DNA of 64,000 nt from Chryseobacterium sp. GVT01B (GTDB lineage: Bacteria > Bacteroidota > Bacteroidia > Flavobacteriales > Weeksellaceae), in contig NZ_JAHXYI010000001.1 in the NCBI RefSeq assembly GCF_019970045.1, positions 248,001 through 312,000 of the forward strand, given 5' to 3'. The notes below the pieces were generated by a model. It was given only the letters and a program-made list of their open reading frames with translations, did no database searches and was not told the DNA's origin. Each line of letters begins with the position of its first letter. Within the stretch, counting starts at the first letter, position 1. This document shows, one piece after another, positions 50,634 to 60,514 of this stretch. Both the position numbers and the translations under genes were made by a program.

Positions 50634-51920
50634 GTGGAATTATATTATTCATTTTCAGCGTTAATCGTATTAGCATCAATATTCGCATATCTCAATTACA
50701 GGTTTTTAAAACTTCCAAGTACCATCGGAATTATGGTGATTGCCATTGTGGTGTCTATTTTCCTGGTAATGTTCGGAGAAACAGTACTTCCGAGAACTTT
50801 CGGACATCTTCACAACCTGATGAACAGTATCGACTTTACGGAGGTCCTGATGGGAGCTATGCTTAATTTTCTTCTGTTTGCAGGGGGAATTCATATTAAT
50901 ATTAATGACCTGAAGGAACAGTTCAGACCTGTAGTGATATTTTCCACAGTAGGAGTTGTAATTTCTACTTTTGTGGTAGGTTTTGGAATGTTTTATCTAC
51001 TGCCTTATGTTGGCGTTAAACTTCCATTCATCTACTGTCTTGTCTTTGGAGCATTGATTTCGCCTACTGATCCTGTGGCGGTTCTGAGTGTTCTGAAACA
51101 AGCTAACGTATCCAAATCACTGGAAACAAAAGTTGCCGGAGAATCTCTTTTCAATGACGGTATGGCGGTTGTAGTCTTTACAGTGATCCTGCAGCTTGCC
51201 GTTGGAAAAGAAGTGGATCTGAGTGTTGAAACAATTGGATTGCTTTTGCTTAAAGAAGCAGGAGGTGGTCTTTTACTGGGGGTCCTGTTAGGATGGGTTA
51301 CTTCAAGATTAATGCGTGAAGTAGATGACTATATTATCTCGGTATTAGTAACACTTTCTGTAGTGATGGGAGGTTATCTTATTGCAAGGCAAATGCATAT
51401 TTCAGGACCACTGACGATGGTGGCAGCAGGATTGTTTATGGGGAACTTCAACAGAAGTTTCAAAATGAAGTCTGTCACTCAGGATTATCTTATCAAATTC
51501 TGGGAGCTTATTGACGAAATTCTGAATGCCGTATTATTCCTGTTCATTGGATTTGAACTTTTGATGATTAAAGATCTTAGACATTTCATGATTCCTGGCT
51601 TAGCTGCTATTGTGGTCGTGCTGTTTGCAAGATTTATTTCAATCTGGGGACCTACGAAGTTTACCTCTTTGAGAAGAAGTTTCAGCCCACAGACGGTAAA
51701 AGTTCTGGTTTGGGGAGGAATCCGTGGAGGTGTTTCCATTGCACTGGCAATGTCTATTCCTAAAAGTGAGTACAGTGAGATTATTCTAAGTATTACCTAC
51801 TGTGTCGTTGTATTCTCGATTATTGTTCAGGGGCTTACCATTGCCAAGGTGGCCAATCCTAATAAGATCGCAAAAGAAGAGAAAGAACAGGAGAATATTG
51901 TCTTAGAAGAGAAAGCTTAA
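50634..51920 (+). CDS. Na+(K+)/H+ antiporter, CPA1/NhaP type
   Basis: A 428-residue inner-membrane antiporter with about 12 transmembrane helices; start codon is GTG at 50634. Diagnostic motifs are SPTDPVAVLSVL (about 142-153) and FNDGMAVVVFTVIL (about 177-190), the unwound-helix region with cation-binding Asp. The end GIRGGVSIALAMSIP is also typical of this family. It exchanges cytoplasmic sodium or potassium for protons. It lies 21 bases after the preceding gene, in a run of plus-strand genes. Confidence 0.92.
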   Translation: MELYYSFSALIVLASIFAYLNYRFLKLPSTIGIMVIAIVVSIFLVMFGETVLPRTFGHLHNLMNSIDFTEVLMGAMLNFLLFAGGIHININDLKEQFRPVVIFSTVGVVISTFVVGFGMFYLLPYVGVKLPFIYCLVFGALISPTDPVAVLSVLKQANVSKSLETKVAGESLFNDGMAVVVFTVILQLAVGKEVDLSVETIGLLLLKEAGGGLLLGVLLGWVTSRLMREVDDYIISVLVTLSVVMGGYLIARQMHISGPLTMVAAGLFMGNFNRSFKMKSVTQDYLIKFWELIDEILNAVLFLFIGFELLMIKDLRHFMIPGLAAIVVVLFARFISIWGPTKFTSLRRSFSPQTVKVLVWGGIRGGVSIALAMSIPKSEYSEIILSITYCVVVFSIIVQGLTIAKVANPNKIAKEEKEQENIVLEEKA

Positions 51921-51945
51921 ATTGCAAATAACAGTCGTTTCGGAT

Positions 51946-52662
51946 ATGAGTATCGTTAAAGAAATACAGGAGGCACTAGCTGTTTTGTCCATTCCTGAGA
52001 AGGCAGAATTCTTTCCAAGGTTTTTCAAGACGGGAAAAGGAGAATATGGTGAAGGCGATTTATTTCTGGGAGTGAAAGTTCCGGATCAGCGGTCTGTTGC
52101 CAAAGAATATTATCCGAAAATAAATTGGGAAGAACTCAGCATATTACTCTCTTCCAAATACCATGAACATAGGTTGACTGCACTTTTTATACTGATTTCA
52201 AAGTTTGAAAAAACAAAAGATAAAGCTGTAAAAGAAGAAGTGGTTGCGTTTTATCTTAATCATCTTTCTCATGTCAACAATTGGGATCTGGTAGACTCAA
52301 GCTGCTATAAAATTTTGGGTAGATATTCTTTTGAAAATCAGAAAGAAAATCTGCTTAGAGATCTTTCGGAATCTGAGGAAATGTGGCATAAAAGAGTAGC
52401 TGTTGTAGGGACGATGCATTATATAAAAAAAGGATCATTTGATCTTACTAAAGAATTCGTAACCAGAAACCTGAAACATCCTCATGATCTGATGCATAAA
52501 GCAAACGGATGGCTGTTACGCGAAATGGGAAATAAAAATGAAGGAGAATTGATAAGCTATCTGAACAAATATTATAAAGAAATGCCTAGAACCTGTCTTC
52601 GGTATGCTATTGAAAAGCTGGACGAAGATCTTCGTCAGGATTATCTGAAAGGACGTATTTAA
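51946..52662 (+). CDS. DNA alkylation repair protein, AlkD-like HEAT-repeat glycosylase
   Basis: A 238-residue protein; I prefer the ATG at 51946 (MSIVKEIQEAL) over a TTG at 51922. It is built of HEAT-like helical pairs and has the family motifs GVKVPDQRSVAKEYY, HEHRLTALFILISKFEK, NNWDLVDSSCYKILG and WHKRVAVVGTMHYI. The WDLVD segment with Trp and Asp corresponds to AlkD catalytic residues. It removes alkylated bases such as 3-methyladenine or 7-methylguanine without base flipping. Confidence 0.9.
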   Translation: MSIVKEIQEALAVLSIPEKAEFFPRFFKTGKGEYGEGDLFLGVKVPDQRSVAKEYYPKINWEELSILLSSKYHEHRLTALFILISKFEKTKDKAVKEEVVAFYLNHLSHVNNWDLVDSSCYKILGRYSFENQKENLLRDLSESEEMWHKRVAVVGTMHYIKKGSFDLTKEFVTRNLKHPHDLMHKANGWLLREMGNKNEGELISYLNKYYKEMPRTCLRYAIEKLDEDLRQDYLKGRI

Positions 52663-52794
52663 AAAGTATAAAAAAATAGTGAAGAGTTTCTCTCTTGAAA
52701 AAAGTACCTGAAAACAGCTATTTATGCTCAAAAAATCAAAGATTGTAAGGTTTTAAGGTCAGAATTGAGTAATTTTGTGGTTTTAAACCCAATC

Positions 52795-53463
52795 ATGAAA
52801 AATTTTCTCAGATTATTTCTTCTATGTATCCCTTTGCTGCTCCTGACTAGCTGTTTCGACATTCTTGATAAAGTAAATGTAAAGGCAGACGGTACGGGAG
52901 AGTATACCATTATTTTGAATGGCAGCAAAAGCAAAACAAGGCTGGCTTCAATCTCCAAAATGGAAACCATCAACGGGAAAAAAGTTCCAAAAAAAGCTGA
53001 TATTGAAAATAAGATCAATGAAGCTGCAAAAATTTTCAAAGGAACTCCCGGAATCAGCAACGTAAAAACCTCCATGGATTTTGATAATTATATCATCAAA
53101 CTGAGCTGTAACTTCAAAAAGATTGAAAACATCAATGCCGGACTGGAAAAACTTAAAGCTCAGAATATATTGGGTAAAATGATTCCTACTCAAATTTACA
53201 GCCAGAATCTTGAGAAAAAGACATTGACAAGAAATAAGGTCAATACTTTCAAAGCAGATTACGAAAAGATGAGCAAGGCGGATAAAGAAGTCTTTAATGA
53301 TGCCAGATATACTTCCATCATGCAGTTCGAAAGTACGGTGAAATCACAAACCAACAATACTTATGTGCTTTCACCCAATAAAAAAGCGCTTAAACTGGAG
53401 GCTGATATCCTGGATCTGATTCTTCAGAAAAAACAAATACAAAACACTATTCTTTTTCAATAA
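52795..53463 (+). CDS. Lipoprotein of unknown family
   Basis: A 222-residue lipoprotein; start at 52795 (MKNFLRLFLLCIP, lipobox LLTSC). The mature part (FDILDKVNVKADGTGEYTIILNGSKSKTRLASISKM) is Lys-rich, alternating strands and helices. I do not recognise a named domain. It is followed after 17 bases by a larger secreted protein and a further membrane-anchored protein in the same direction, so the three probably form an envelope-associated unit. Confidence 0.65.
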   Translation: MKNFLRLFLLCIPLLLLTSCFDILDKVNVKADGTGEYTIILNGSKSKTRLASISKMETINGKKVPKKADIENKINEAAKIFKGTPGISNVKTSMDFDNYIIKLSCNFKKIENINAGLEKLKAQNILGKMIPTQIYSQNLEKKTLTRNKVNTFKADYEKMSKADKEVFNDARYTSIMQFESTVKSQTNNTYVLSPNKKALKLEADILDLILQKKQIQNTILFQ

Positions 53464-53480
53464 ATTTCTAAACTATAGTC

Positions 53481-55502
53481 ATGAAATCTATCTTATTAAA
53501 AACACAAAAAATTATTTTTGTACTCTTTGGTTTTACACTGGTTTTTGCCCAAAATAGTATGAAAATTCCTGCTGATGCCGTATTTTATATGGAAGTCAAC
53601 GGGAAAGAGCTTAATAACAAAATCAACTGGAATAAACTGAACCCCTTGCTGCATGAATTAAGCAAAAAGAACAAAGAAACCAAAGAAAACCTTTCATGGA
53701 CAGATTATTCCAAAACCGGAATCAAATACGATGCTGTTCAATACCATTATGCAAGTTTTAATGATTCTATAAAAGCATACAATACCCATTTTATCATTGA
53801 TAATAAGGAGAAGTTTCAGGAATTCATCAATTCTGTCAAGAAAAAAGGACAGGAAGTTTCTAATAAAAAGAACTATTCCTATGTAGATATCAATGACGAT
53901 ATTTTTGTTGCCTGGAACGGAAATCGTGCGGTTCTTAGAATGATAAGCTACACTAAACCTTATAAGGATCTTTGGTCAACAGAAGCCGTTGCAGACAGTA
54001 CCGCTGTTGCCGTTGACTCCGTTTACGCAGAAGAAGGAGATACTGCTTATACTGATGAGCCGGAAAAACCTTTTGATTATAAAGAGGAGATCAAAAGCCT
54101 TAAAGACGATATTAAGTATCTGAAAGAAAGCATCAAAGATAACAACAATGAGATTGCAAGAATTCAAAAAGATATCAAATACCTTCAGAAACATCATAAA
54201 TATCCTGAAGAGAAGGAAAGTGCTGAAAATGAAGAGGAAATGCCTAATGATGCTTATGCTTACGATGAAGAAGAGGATTTAGCTTACAAAAAAGAACAGG
54301 ATTCTATCCGTAGAGAAAACTTCAAGATCGTTAAAAAGAATGCTGAAGATCATTTTGACCAATACTTCAGTTCAAATCTGGAAATTGAAGTTCCTAAAGA
54401 AATGCTGTCATTCAGAGATGCTAATTCCGATGTTTTTGTCTACACAGACTACGGAAGAATTGTAGAGGAAGGAATCTATGGAAAGATGACGAAATTCTAT
54501 AGTTATGGGCAGCTCTTTAAGAATATGTACAATTCCAACTATTATTATAATCTATATTTTGATAAAGATAAAGTAAGGCTGGTTAATAATTATCAGCATA
54601 AAAATTCTGACATTCAAAAGAATGTATCAGCTATTTATAAAGGGAAGAAAAATAAAAAACTGCTGGAACTTATCAATGAAAAAAGCGTTGGTTACTATGC
54701 AATGAATGTAAATGGGGCGAAATGTTTCGACATGATGTACAGCCTTCTCCAGGATTCCGGAGAAAATGAGTATAAAAAAGAAATGGAACTCATTATGGAA
54801 ACCATGAAAATTGTTCTGGATGAAGAAGCCATTGCCAAAATAGCACCAGGAAACGGAATCTTTGTTTTAAATGAATTGAAATCTAAAAAAGTAGAGTACA
54901 CTGATTATGAATACGATGCTGATTTCAACGAAAAAGAAGTAAAGAAAACCAAAGATATTGCTGTCCCTAACTTCACCTTTGCTTTTGCAACAGAAAATGA
55001 AGGGTACTGGAACCGTATTTTTGATTTGCTTACAACCAATAAAAAACTGTCTAAAAGATTCTCTAAAAAAGGAAATCTTTACACCTTTAAAGACGAAAAA
55101 GACGGTGGATATATAGATCAATTATTCTTTACAGTAAAGGATGGAGTAGTATATCTGATGAGTTCTGCTGACAATATCTTATCAGTAAACCAATCTGATG
55201 TTTCCAGAAAATGGGCGAAAGATTCAGCAAAATATCCTTTGTCAGGAAGATTGGATATTCAGAAACTTTTAACTGGTTTAGATAAAGAATTCAAAACCCC
55301 TAAAGAGAGAAAGGCATTGGATGCCATCAGAAAAAATGTAGGGGAACTGTATTATAAGACAGAAGTGAAAGGAGAGAGTATTCAGACTGAAATGAATTAT
55401 AATATTAAAGATTCTTCAGAAAATAGTTTAATGTATTTCTTTGATGTATTCGATCAGGTTTTTAAAACAAAAGAAACCGAAGAAAAACCACAAATCCTAT
55501 AG
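53481..55502 (+). CDS. Secreted DUF4836-like protein
   Basis: A 673-residue protein with signal peptide (to VFAQN). Its N-terminal part (MKIPADAVFYMEVNGKELNNKINWNKL) resembles the DUF4836 family. The middle has a long acidic coiled-coil (about 195-285). The C-terminal half contains YEYDADFNEKEVKK, shared with the following gene as YEYDDNFNEVEKK. The stop codon is followed at once by the next start. Function unknown; the repeated domain of about 150 residues may be a binding module. Confidence 0.7.
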   Translation: MKSILLKTQKIIFVLFGFTLVFAQNSMKIPADAVFYMEVNGKELNNKINWNKLNPLLHELSKKNKETKENLSWTDYSKTGIKYDAVQYHYASFNDSIKAYNTHFIIDNKEKFQEFINSVKKKGQEVSNKKNYSYVDINDDIFVAWNGNRAVLRMISYTKPYKDLWSTEAVADSTAVAVDSVYAEEGDTAYTDEPEKPFDYKEEIKSLKDDIKYLKESIKDNNNEIARIQKDIKYLQKHHKYPEEKESAENEEEMPNDAYAYDEEEDLAYKKEQDSIRRENFKIVKKNAEDHFDQYFSSNLEIEVPKEMLSFRDANSDVFVYTDYGRIVEEGIYGKMTKFYSYGQLFKNMYNSNYYYNLYFDKDKVRLVNNYQHKNSDIQKNVSAIYKGKKNKKLLELINEKSVGYYAMNVNGAKCFDMMYSLLQDSGENEYKKEMELIMETMKIVLDEEAIAKIAPGNGIFVLNELKSKKVEYTDYEYDADFNEKEVKKTKDIAVPNFTFAFATENEGYWNRIFDLLTTNKKLSKRFSKKGNLYTFKDEKDGGYIDQLFFTVKDGVVYLMSSADNILSVNQSDVSRKWAKDSAKYPLSGRLDIQKLLTGLDKEFKTPKERKALDAIRKNVGELYYKTEVKGESIQTEMNYNIKDSSENSLMYFFDVFDQVFKTKETEEKPQIL

Positions 55503-56738
55503 ATGAACAAAAAGAAGATTATTGTCCCGTTAGTTTTATTACTCGCAGTTGCAGCATATTTTGTGGTTTTTCATAAAAATAAGAACCTCAGATATATTCC
55601 TGAAAGTGCAGATGTGGTAGTTTTAATTGATATTAAAAAAGTAACGGGACAATATCTCTTCAGTCTTGCAGCACATCCTTCACATTGGTCAGGAAACAAA
55701 GCTAAAGGTAAAAGCGCAGGCTCACTGAAAGATTCAGGAATCAGAATTCCTGATTTCCTGCAGATTTTCCATATTAAAGACACAAAGTTTTCCGAATGGT
55801 ACAGTGTTTTAGAACTTAAAGATTCCCAAAAATTCATTGCTTTTTTAAAGAAACAGAACTTTTTAGATAAAGGAAACAACCGTTTTCAGAAAGATCAGAT
55901 TTTTCTTATGATCAATGGGAATCATTGTATTGCGGGAACTTCAGATTTGGCACTTGAAGCCATCCAAAAAGAGATTCAGACTTCTTCAAACTCTGTCAGG
56001 GACGCAGATCAGTTTATTCATAACACGGCCGGAAGCATTTCTTTCATTTCCGGAAAGAAAATTCAAAACTTTTCTATTGAATTACATGATGATGAAATTG
56101 AAATTAAAAACAATTCAAATCCTGAAATCCTTAATGCTGTCGCTTCCAAACTCCAGAAGGGAAATCACTTTCTTGATCTGGAATTAGACAAAGAAAACAT
56201 CAGGAATTTCAGCCGTTTTTTCAATAAAAGTATTGCTGATTCTTCACAGGCTGTTTACCTTAAAGCAACGGCAGATCTTGAACAGGTCAATGACACGATT
56301 GTCAGTTATGAATATGATGATAATTTCAATGAGGTTGAAAAAAAGTCCTTTCAAAAAATCATTCAGCCTGATTATACCATTGATATTAAAAGTGCTGATG
56401 CCAATAAAACCTGGGCGTATTTCGAGTCTAAAAAGTGGATCAACAGTGAAAATCAATTTACCGAAATTCCCTTCCAACCCAATCGAATCAGCAGAAATAA
56501 CAATGGTGTTGTGATAAAATCAACCAGAAAACCAATAGTATTATCACCACTTTTAAAAGAAAACTATATTTTCATCAGAAACAGTGCTCTGTTGTATTCT
56601 TCTTTGAAAACGCTGGGCAATACTGAAAAAAGAATCATTTCAGATATAGAATATGTGTTGTATGGAAATAAGTCGCAGGAGTATTGGGTGAAAATAAAAG
56701 CGAAAAACGGAGAATTACCCTTAATTTTACGCTGGTAA
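55503..56738 (+). CDS. Membrane-anchored paralogue of the preceding protein
   Basis: A 411-residue protein with a single N-terminal membrane helix (IIVPLVLLLAVAAYFVVF, uncleaved by appearance). After it comes YIPESADVVVLIDIKKV, the counterpart of IPADAVFYMEVNGKEL in the preceding protein, and later YEYDDNFNEVEKKSFQ. This suggests duplication and fusion within this operon. It starts immediately after the stop codon of the preceding gene. Function unknown. Confidence 0.65.
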   Translation: MNKKKIIVPLVLLLAVAAYFVVFHKNKNLRYIPESADVVVLIDIKKVTGQYLFSLAAHPSHWSGNKAKGKSAGSLKDSGIRIPDFLQIFHIKDTKFSEWYSVLELKDSQKFIAFLKKQNFLDKGNNRFQKDQIFLMINGNHCIAGTSDLALEAIQKEIQTSSNSVRDADQFIHNTAGSISFISGKKIQNFSIELHDDEIEIKNNSNPEILNAVASKLQKGNHFLDLELDKENIRNFSRFFNKSIADSSQAVYLKATADLEQVNDTIVSYEYDDNFNEVEKKSFQKIIQPDYTIDIKSADANKTWAYFESKKWINSENQFTEIPFQPNRISRNNNGVVIKSTRKPIVLSPLLKENYIFIRNSALLYSSLKTLGNTEKRIISDIEYVLYGNKSQEYWVKIKAKNGELPLILRW

Positions 56739-56767
56739 CCATAGAAACCGAATAAAATTATCTATTA

Positions 56768-57106
56768 ATGGCTCCATCAGACATTGCATTACTCAAAACC
56801 TTTACACACTATTTCCTGCATTTCGTTTTTCCGGTCTTTATTGCATTGATTTTTTATCGTAAAAACTGGAAGAAAGCTTATTTTATTCTCCTTGCTACAA
56901 TGCTGGTAGATCTGGACCACCTTTTTGCTACTCCTATTTTTGATCCGTCAAGAGAAAGTATAGGTTTTCACTTCTTACATTCTTATTATGCCATTGCGGT
57001 GTATTTTTTGCTGGTGTTCTTTAAAGGAAATATCAGAATAATAGGAATCGGGCTTCTGTTTCATATGCTGACAGATTATCAGGACTTTAACTTCTGGCCT
57101 CATTAA
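56768..57106 (+). CDS. DUF6122-like small membrane protein
   Basis: A 112-residue protein with three to four transmembrane helices. Conserved polar residues lie in HYFLHFVFPV, DLDHLFATPIFD, HFLHSYYA and HMLTDYQDF; several His and Asp could bind metal, as in the YdjM/DUF457 membrane hydrolase-like families. Name is from memory of small Bacteroidota proteins of this type. Confidence 0.75.
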   Translation: MAPSDIALLKTFTHYFLHFVFPVFIALIFYRKNWKKAYFILLATMLVDLDHLFATPIFDPSRESIGFHFLHSYYAIAVYFLLVFFKGNIRIIGIGLLFHMLTDYQDFNFWPH

Positions 57107-57172
57107 AATATTATTAATATTTTCTTTTAATATTGAAATTTCTATAGATTTTTTGTATTTTGTAGTCACTTT

Positions 57173-58243
57173 ATGAGACCTAAAGAATTCTTACACTACA
57201 CCTATATTTTTCCTCTCCTTGCGGTAGGGTACTACTTTTCCGGAATGATGGGAACGGGAGTGCTTTATGATATTCTTGCAGGAATTTTATTGATTGGAAG
57301 TGTATTATCAGCAGTACACCATGCAGAAGTAGTGGCTCATAAAGTAGGAGAGCCTTTCGGAACCATTATTCTTGCCCTTTGTATCACCATCATTGAAGTT
57401 GCGCTTATTATCTCGCTGATGGTGGCCGGCGGAGATCAGGCGATCACGCTGGCCAGAGATACGGTTTTTGCCGCTGTAATGCTTATTCTTAACGGAATTC
57501 TGGGAATATGTATTCTCGTAGGCGGTGTTAAATATCATGAGCAGTTTTTTGCCAGAACTTCAGCAACTACTTATCTGGTAAGTATTGTTTCAATCCTGGT
57601 GCTTACCCTTGTTCTTCCCAATTTTACATCAAGTGTCAACGGACCTTTCTATAACGAAGCTCAACTTATTTTTATATCTATTGCCTGTCTTGTCATTTAC
57701 GGTATTTTCCTGATGGTACAGACCGTTCGTCACAGAAGCTATTTTATTGTTCCTGATGAACATCCGGAAGAACATTATATCCCGTCATTGACAAAAACGC
57801 TTATCAGTTTTGGTTTTCTGGTGGTTTGCCTTGTTATTGTAGTGCTTATGGCAAAAGGATTATCTGATACAATAGAAGGAATGGTACAAAGTCTTGGAGC
57901 TCCAAAATCTTTGGTAGGGGTTATTATTGCAGCCGTTGTTCTTCTTCCTGAAGGTGTAGCCGCAATCCGTGCAGCCAGAGCTAATCAGATTCAGTCAAGC
58001 TTAAATCTGGCATTAGGTTCTGCATTGGCAAGTATTGGATTAACGATTCCTGCGGTGTCAGTGGTCTGCATTATGTATGATATTCCTCTGGTACTTGGAT
58101 TGGACAAAAAAGACATTATCCTGCTTTCTTTATCCGTATTTATCGTAATGCTTTCATTAAGCCGCGGTAAGACCAATGTTCTGTACGGAACCGTTTTACT
58201 GGTAAACCTGGCCGCATATATCTTTACCGTAATAGTTCCTTAG
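57173..58243 (+). CDS. chaA: Ca2+(Na+,K+)/H+ antiporter, ChaA/CAX type
   Basis: A 356-residue inner-membrane antiporter with about 11 helices. The two alpha-repeats characteristic of the CaCA superfamily are seen at about 62-85 (GEPFGTIILALCITIIEVALI) and 250-290 (LPEGVAAIRAARANQIQSSLNLALGSALASIGL), with conserved Glu in each. It exports calcium or other cations using the proton gradient. The symbol is given because the ChaA-type sequence order fits; substrate is not proven. Confidence 0.87.
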   Translation: MRPKEFLHYTYIFPLLAVGYYFSGMMGTGVLYDILAGILLIGSVLSAVHHAEVVAHKVGEPFGTIILALCITIIEVALIISLMVAGGDQAITLARDTVFAAVMLILNGILGICILVGGVKYHEQFFARTSATTYLVSIVSILVLTLVLPNFTSSVNGPFYNEAQLIFISIACLVIYGIFLMVQTVRHRSYFIVPDEHPEEHYIPSLTKTLISFGFLVVCLVIVVLMAKGLSDTIEGMVQSLGAPKSLVGVIIAAVVLLPEGVAAIRAARANQIQSSLNLALGSALASIGLTIPAVSVVCIMYDIPLVLGLDKKDIILLSLSVFIVMLSLSRGKTNVLYGTVLLVNLAAYIFTVIVP

Positions 58244-58298
58244 ATAAAAAAGGAAACCTGATAAAATAGATTCTGAGAATCCCGCATCCCGTAACTCA

Positions 58299-58679
58299 CT
58301 ACAGCCTTCTTGCCAATTCCATCTTGAAAGCCATTAGTTTTGCTATGTTTTCCGATTTGTAGATAGCCATATCTGCGTTTTCACCTGCGAAATTCTCCTC
58401 AATAGTAGTACGCCAAAGCTCTAGCCATCGGTCAAAATGTTTCTGTTCCATAGCCTGTATCTCATTAATCGGGAAATGAACGCCCATTGGATTTCCTTTA
58501 TAAGACATCTGCCCGAAAAGAATAGATTCCCAGAAAGAATACATTTTAGGAAGATGTTTATCCCAATCTACTTTAGCAACATCATTAAAGAAAAATCCTA
58601 TGGTTTCATCTTTAATTACCTTTGTATAAAATGCGTTGACAAGGTGCTCAATGTCCTCTCTTGACTCCAGTTTTTTCAT
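58299..58679 (-). CDS. Group III truncated haemoglobin
   Basis: A 126-residue haem protein. The sequence matches group III trHbs: FYTKVIKDETIGFFFNDVAKVDWDKHLPKMYSFWESILFGQMSYKGNPM, followed by HFDRWLELWRTTIEENFAGENADMA. His in KHFDRWLELW is the predicted proximal haem ligand; Trp in WRTT is also conserved. Roles may include oxygen or nitric oxide handling. It is transcribed alone, divergent from the channel gene. Confidence 0.92.
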   Translation of the reverse strand: MKKLESREDIEHLVNAFYTKVIKDETIGFFFNDVAKVDWDKHLPKMYSFWESILFGQMSYKGNPMGVHFPINEIQAMEQKHFDRWLELWRTTIEENFAGENADMAIYKSENIAKLMAFKMELARRL

Positions 58680-58724
58680 ACCTCAAATGTACTCCAAAAT
58701 CAAATTAAAACTCAAATGAATCAA

Positions 58725-58759
58725 TTGATAAAATTCATCAAAACAATATTTTATCTTTG
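58725..58759 (+). promoter_or_regulatory. Promoter of the Kir-type channel gene
   Basis: TATCTTTG (58752-58759) matches the -7 box; a TTG lies at 58725-58727, 24 bases upstream, slightly longer than usual. Confidence 0.55.
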
Positions 58760-58817
58760 CATCAGAATTAGCAGAAAGACGAAATCGTATAACCAACTCA
58801 AAAACAAATGAAATAGA

Positions 58818-59789
58818 ATGACAGGAGGATTCAGAAAAAAGATCCGTCAGAAAAATGCGGAGAATAGTGGCTTCGGAACTAATGCCTCCGGAAGATTTAT
58901 CAATAAAGACGGCCTTCCGAATGTTCAGAGAAGAGGAGTAAATGTTTTCAACAGGCTAAGTTGGTATCATACCATGCTGAATCTTTCTTCATTTCGCTTT
59001 ATCTCCTATCTGGTTATAGCTTATATTCTGATCAATCTTCTTTTTGCAATGATCTATTATCTGATTGGGGTAGAGCATCTTACCGGAATAGATAAAAGTG
59101 ATCCGTTGAATGAGTTTATCGACGTTTTTTTCTTCAGTTCCCAGACCTTCACAACAGTTGGATACGGAAGAATTGCTCCGGTGGGATTTTTGGCCAGTCT
59201 TGTGGCTACTTTTGAAGCGTTTTTGGGATTGCTTACCTTTGCCATTGCAACGGGACTTTTTTATGGAAGATTTTCAAGGCCGAGAGCATATTTACGATTT
59301 TCTGATATAGCAGTTATTGCCCCTTTTCAGGAATCCTCGGCATTAATGTTCAGGCTGGCTCCCTATAAGAATAATGCATTGACGGATGCAGACGTAATTG
59401 TATCTGTTGCCATTGAAGTGATAGAAAACGGAGTTGCAAAAAGTAATTTTTACAGGCTTACTACTCAGATGAGTAAGATTAATACATTGGCTCTTAACTG
59501 GACTGTAGTGCATAAAATAGATGAAAACTCCCCATTTTATGGTTTTTCAGAGGAGGATTTTAAAAATACCGATCTCGAACTTATTGTGCAGGTACGTGCA
59601 TTTGATGAAGTATTTTCCAATACAGTAGTCCAGCGGTCTTCTTACACCACAAGGGAAATTGTGTATGGAGCTAAATTTGTCCCTATGTACTATCCTAACA
59701 AAGAAAATCTCTCAACGGTTCTGGACCTGGATAAAATAAATGAATATAAGAAAGAAGAACTTCCGGATTCAACTGGAAATAATGAATAA
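58818..59789 (+). CDS. Inward-rectifier-like (KirBac) potassium channel
   Basis: A 323-residue channel subunit. Two transmembrane helices (about 60-84 and 130-155) flank the pore helix and selectivity filter TVGYGR (SSQTFTTVGYGRIAPVGF). The C-terminal ~160 residues form the immunoglobulin-like cytoplasmic gating domain of Kir channels (SDIAVIAPFQESSALMFRLAPYKNN ...). It conducts K+ as a tetramer. Its stop codon is directly followed by the next start. Confidence 0.9.
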   Translation: MTGGFRKKIRQKNAENSGFGTNASGRFINKDGLPNVQRRGVNVFNRLSWYHTMLNLSSFRFISYLVIAYILINLLFAMIYYLIGVEHLTGIDKSDPLNEFIDVFFFSSQTFTTVGYGRIAPVGFLASLVATFEAFLGLLTFAIATGLFYGRFSRPRAYLRFSDIAVIAPFQESSALMFRLAPYKNNALTDADVIVSVAIEVIENGVAKSNFYRLTTQMSKINTLALNWTVVHKIDENSPFYGFSEEDFKNTDLELIVQVRAFDEVFSNTVVQRSSYTTREIVYGAKFVPMYYPNKENLSTVLDLDKINEYKKEELPDSTGNNE

Positions 59790-60278
59790 ATGGATTTAGA
59801 TTTTTATAAAAAGCAAGCAATACAGAAGCAGAAAGAGCACAAGAAATTTCTGGACGGATTAAAGAAAAAACCGCCCAAAAACCTCGATTATATTGTACAG
59901 GAAACCCATGATGAAGTTTTTGATGAAATAGATTGTTTACAATGTGCCAATTGCTGCAAAACAACAGGTCCTTTGTATACTGAAAAGGATATTGAGCGTA
60001 TTGCCAAGCACCTCCGGATGAAGTCTGCAGATTTTGAAGCCAAGTTTTTAAGAGTAGATGAAGACAATGATAAAGTATTGCAGAATCTTCCCTGTTATTT
60101 CCTGAATAGTGATAATACCTGTTCTATCTATGAAGTAAGGCCAAAAGCCTGCCGGGAATATCCTCATACAGACCGTAAAAAGATCTACCAGATTAATAAT
60201 TTGATGCTGAAAAATACAGTGATCTGTCCGGCCGCCTTTGAATTCGTAGAAAAAATGATGAAAAATATAGCGAAGTAA
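59790..60278 (+). CDS. YkgJ-family cysteine cluster protein
   Basis: A 162-residue protein with conserved Cys in CLQCANCCKTTGPLYTEKDIERIA (about 50-73) and CYFLNSDNTCSIYEVRPKACREYPHTD (about 107-133). This is the YkgJ pattern, thought to bind zinc or an iron-sulfur centre. The N-terminal 45 residues are Lys-rich and helical. The gene starts immediately after the channel gene, so both are co-expressed. Function unknown. Confidence 0.88.
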   Translation: MDLDFYKKQAIQKQKEHKKFLDGLKKKPPKNLDYIVQETHDEVFDEIDCLQCANCCKTTGPLYTEKDIERIAKHLRMKSADFEAKFLRVDEDNDKVLQNLPCYFLNSDNTCSIYEVRPKACREYPHTDRKKIYQINNLMLKNTVICPAAFEFVEKMMKNIAK

Positions 60279-60514
60279 CTTTAAAAGATAGAAGAAGGAA
60301 GATAGATGGGAGAAGGAAATTATTAAATTAAAGAAATGATGGTTCAACTGTGATAAACTTCCAGCTTCCAGCCTCGGTCCTCCAGCCAAATTCGTTAGAA
60401 TTATTTTTTGCAAATTCCTCTTAAATAATTATAAAGTACGTTAAATTAGCTTATTACACATAATTTTATAAATGGTGCTTCGTTTAAGTTAAACAATCAT
60501 TTAAATATTACATT
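60279..60514. repeat. Low-complexity purine/pyrimidine block in an intergenic region
   Basis: Purine-rich GAAGAAGGAAGATAGATG (about 60290-60320) is followed by pyrimidine-rich CTTCCAGCTTCCAGCC (60359-60376). Such G(A)/C(T)-skewed blocks can pair with one another partly. No gene seen. Confidence 0.4.

Noticed and set aside
60359..60376. Possible CRISPR-like or tandem repeat (CTTCCAG units)
   Set aside because: Only two or three short imperfect units with no spacers; it is low-complexity intergenic sequence.
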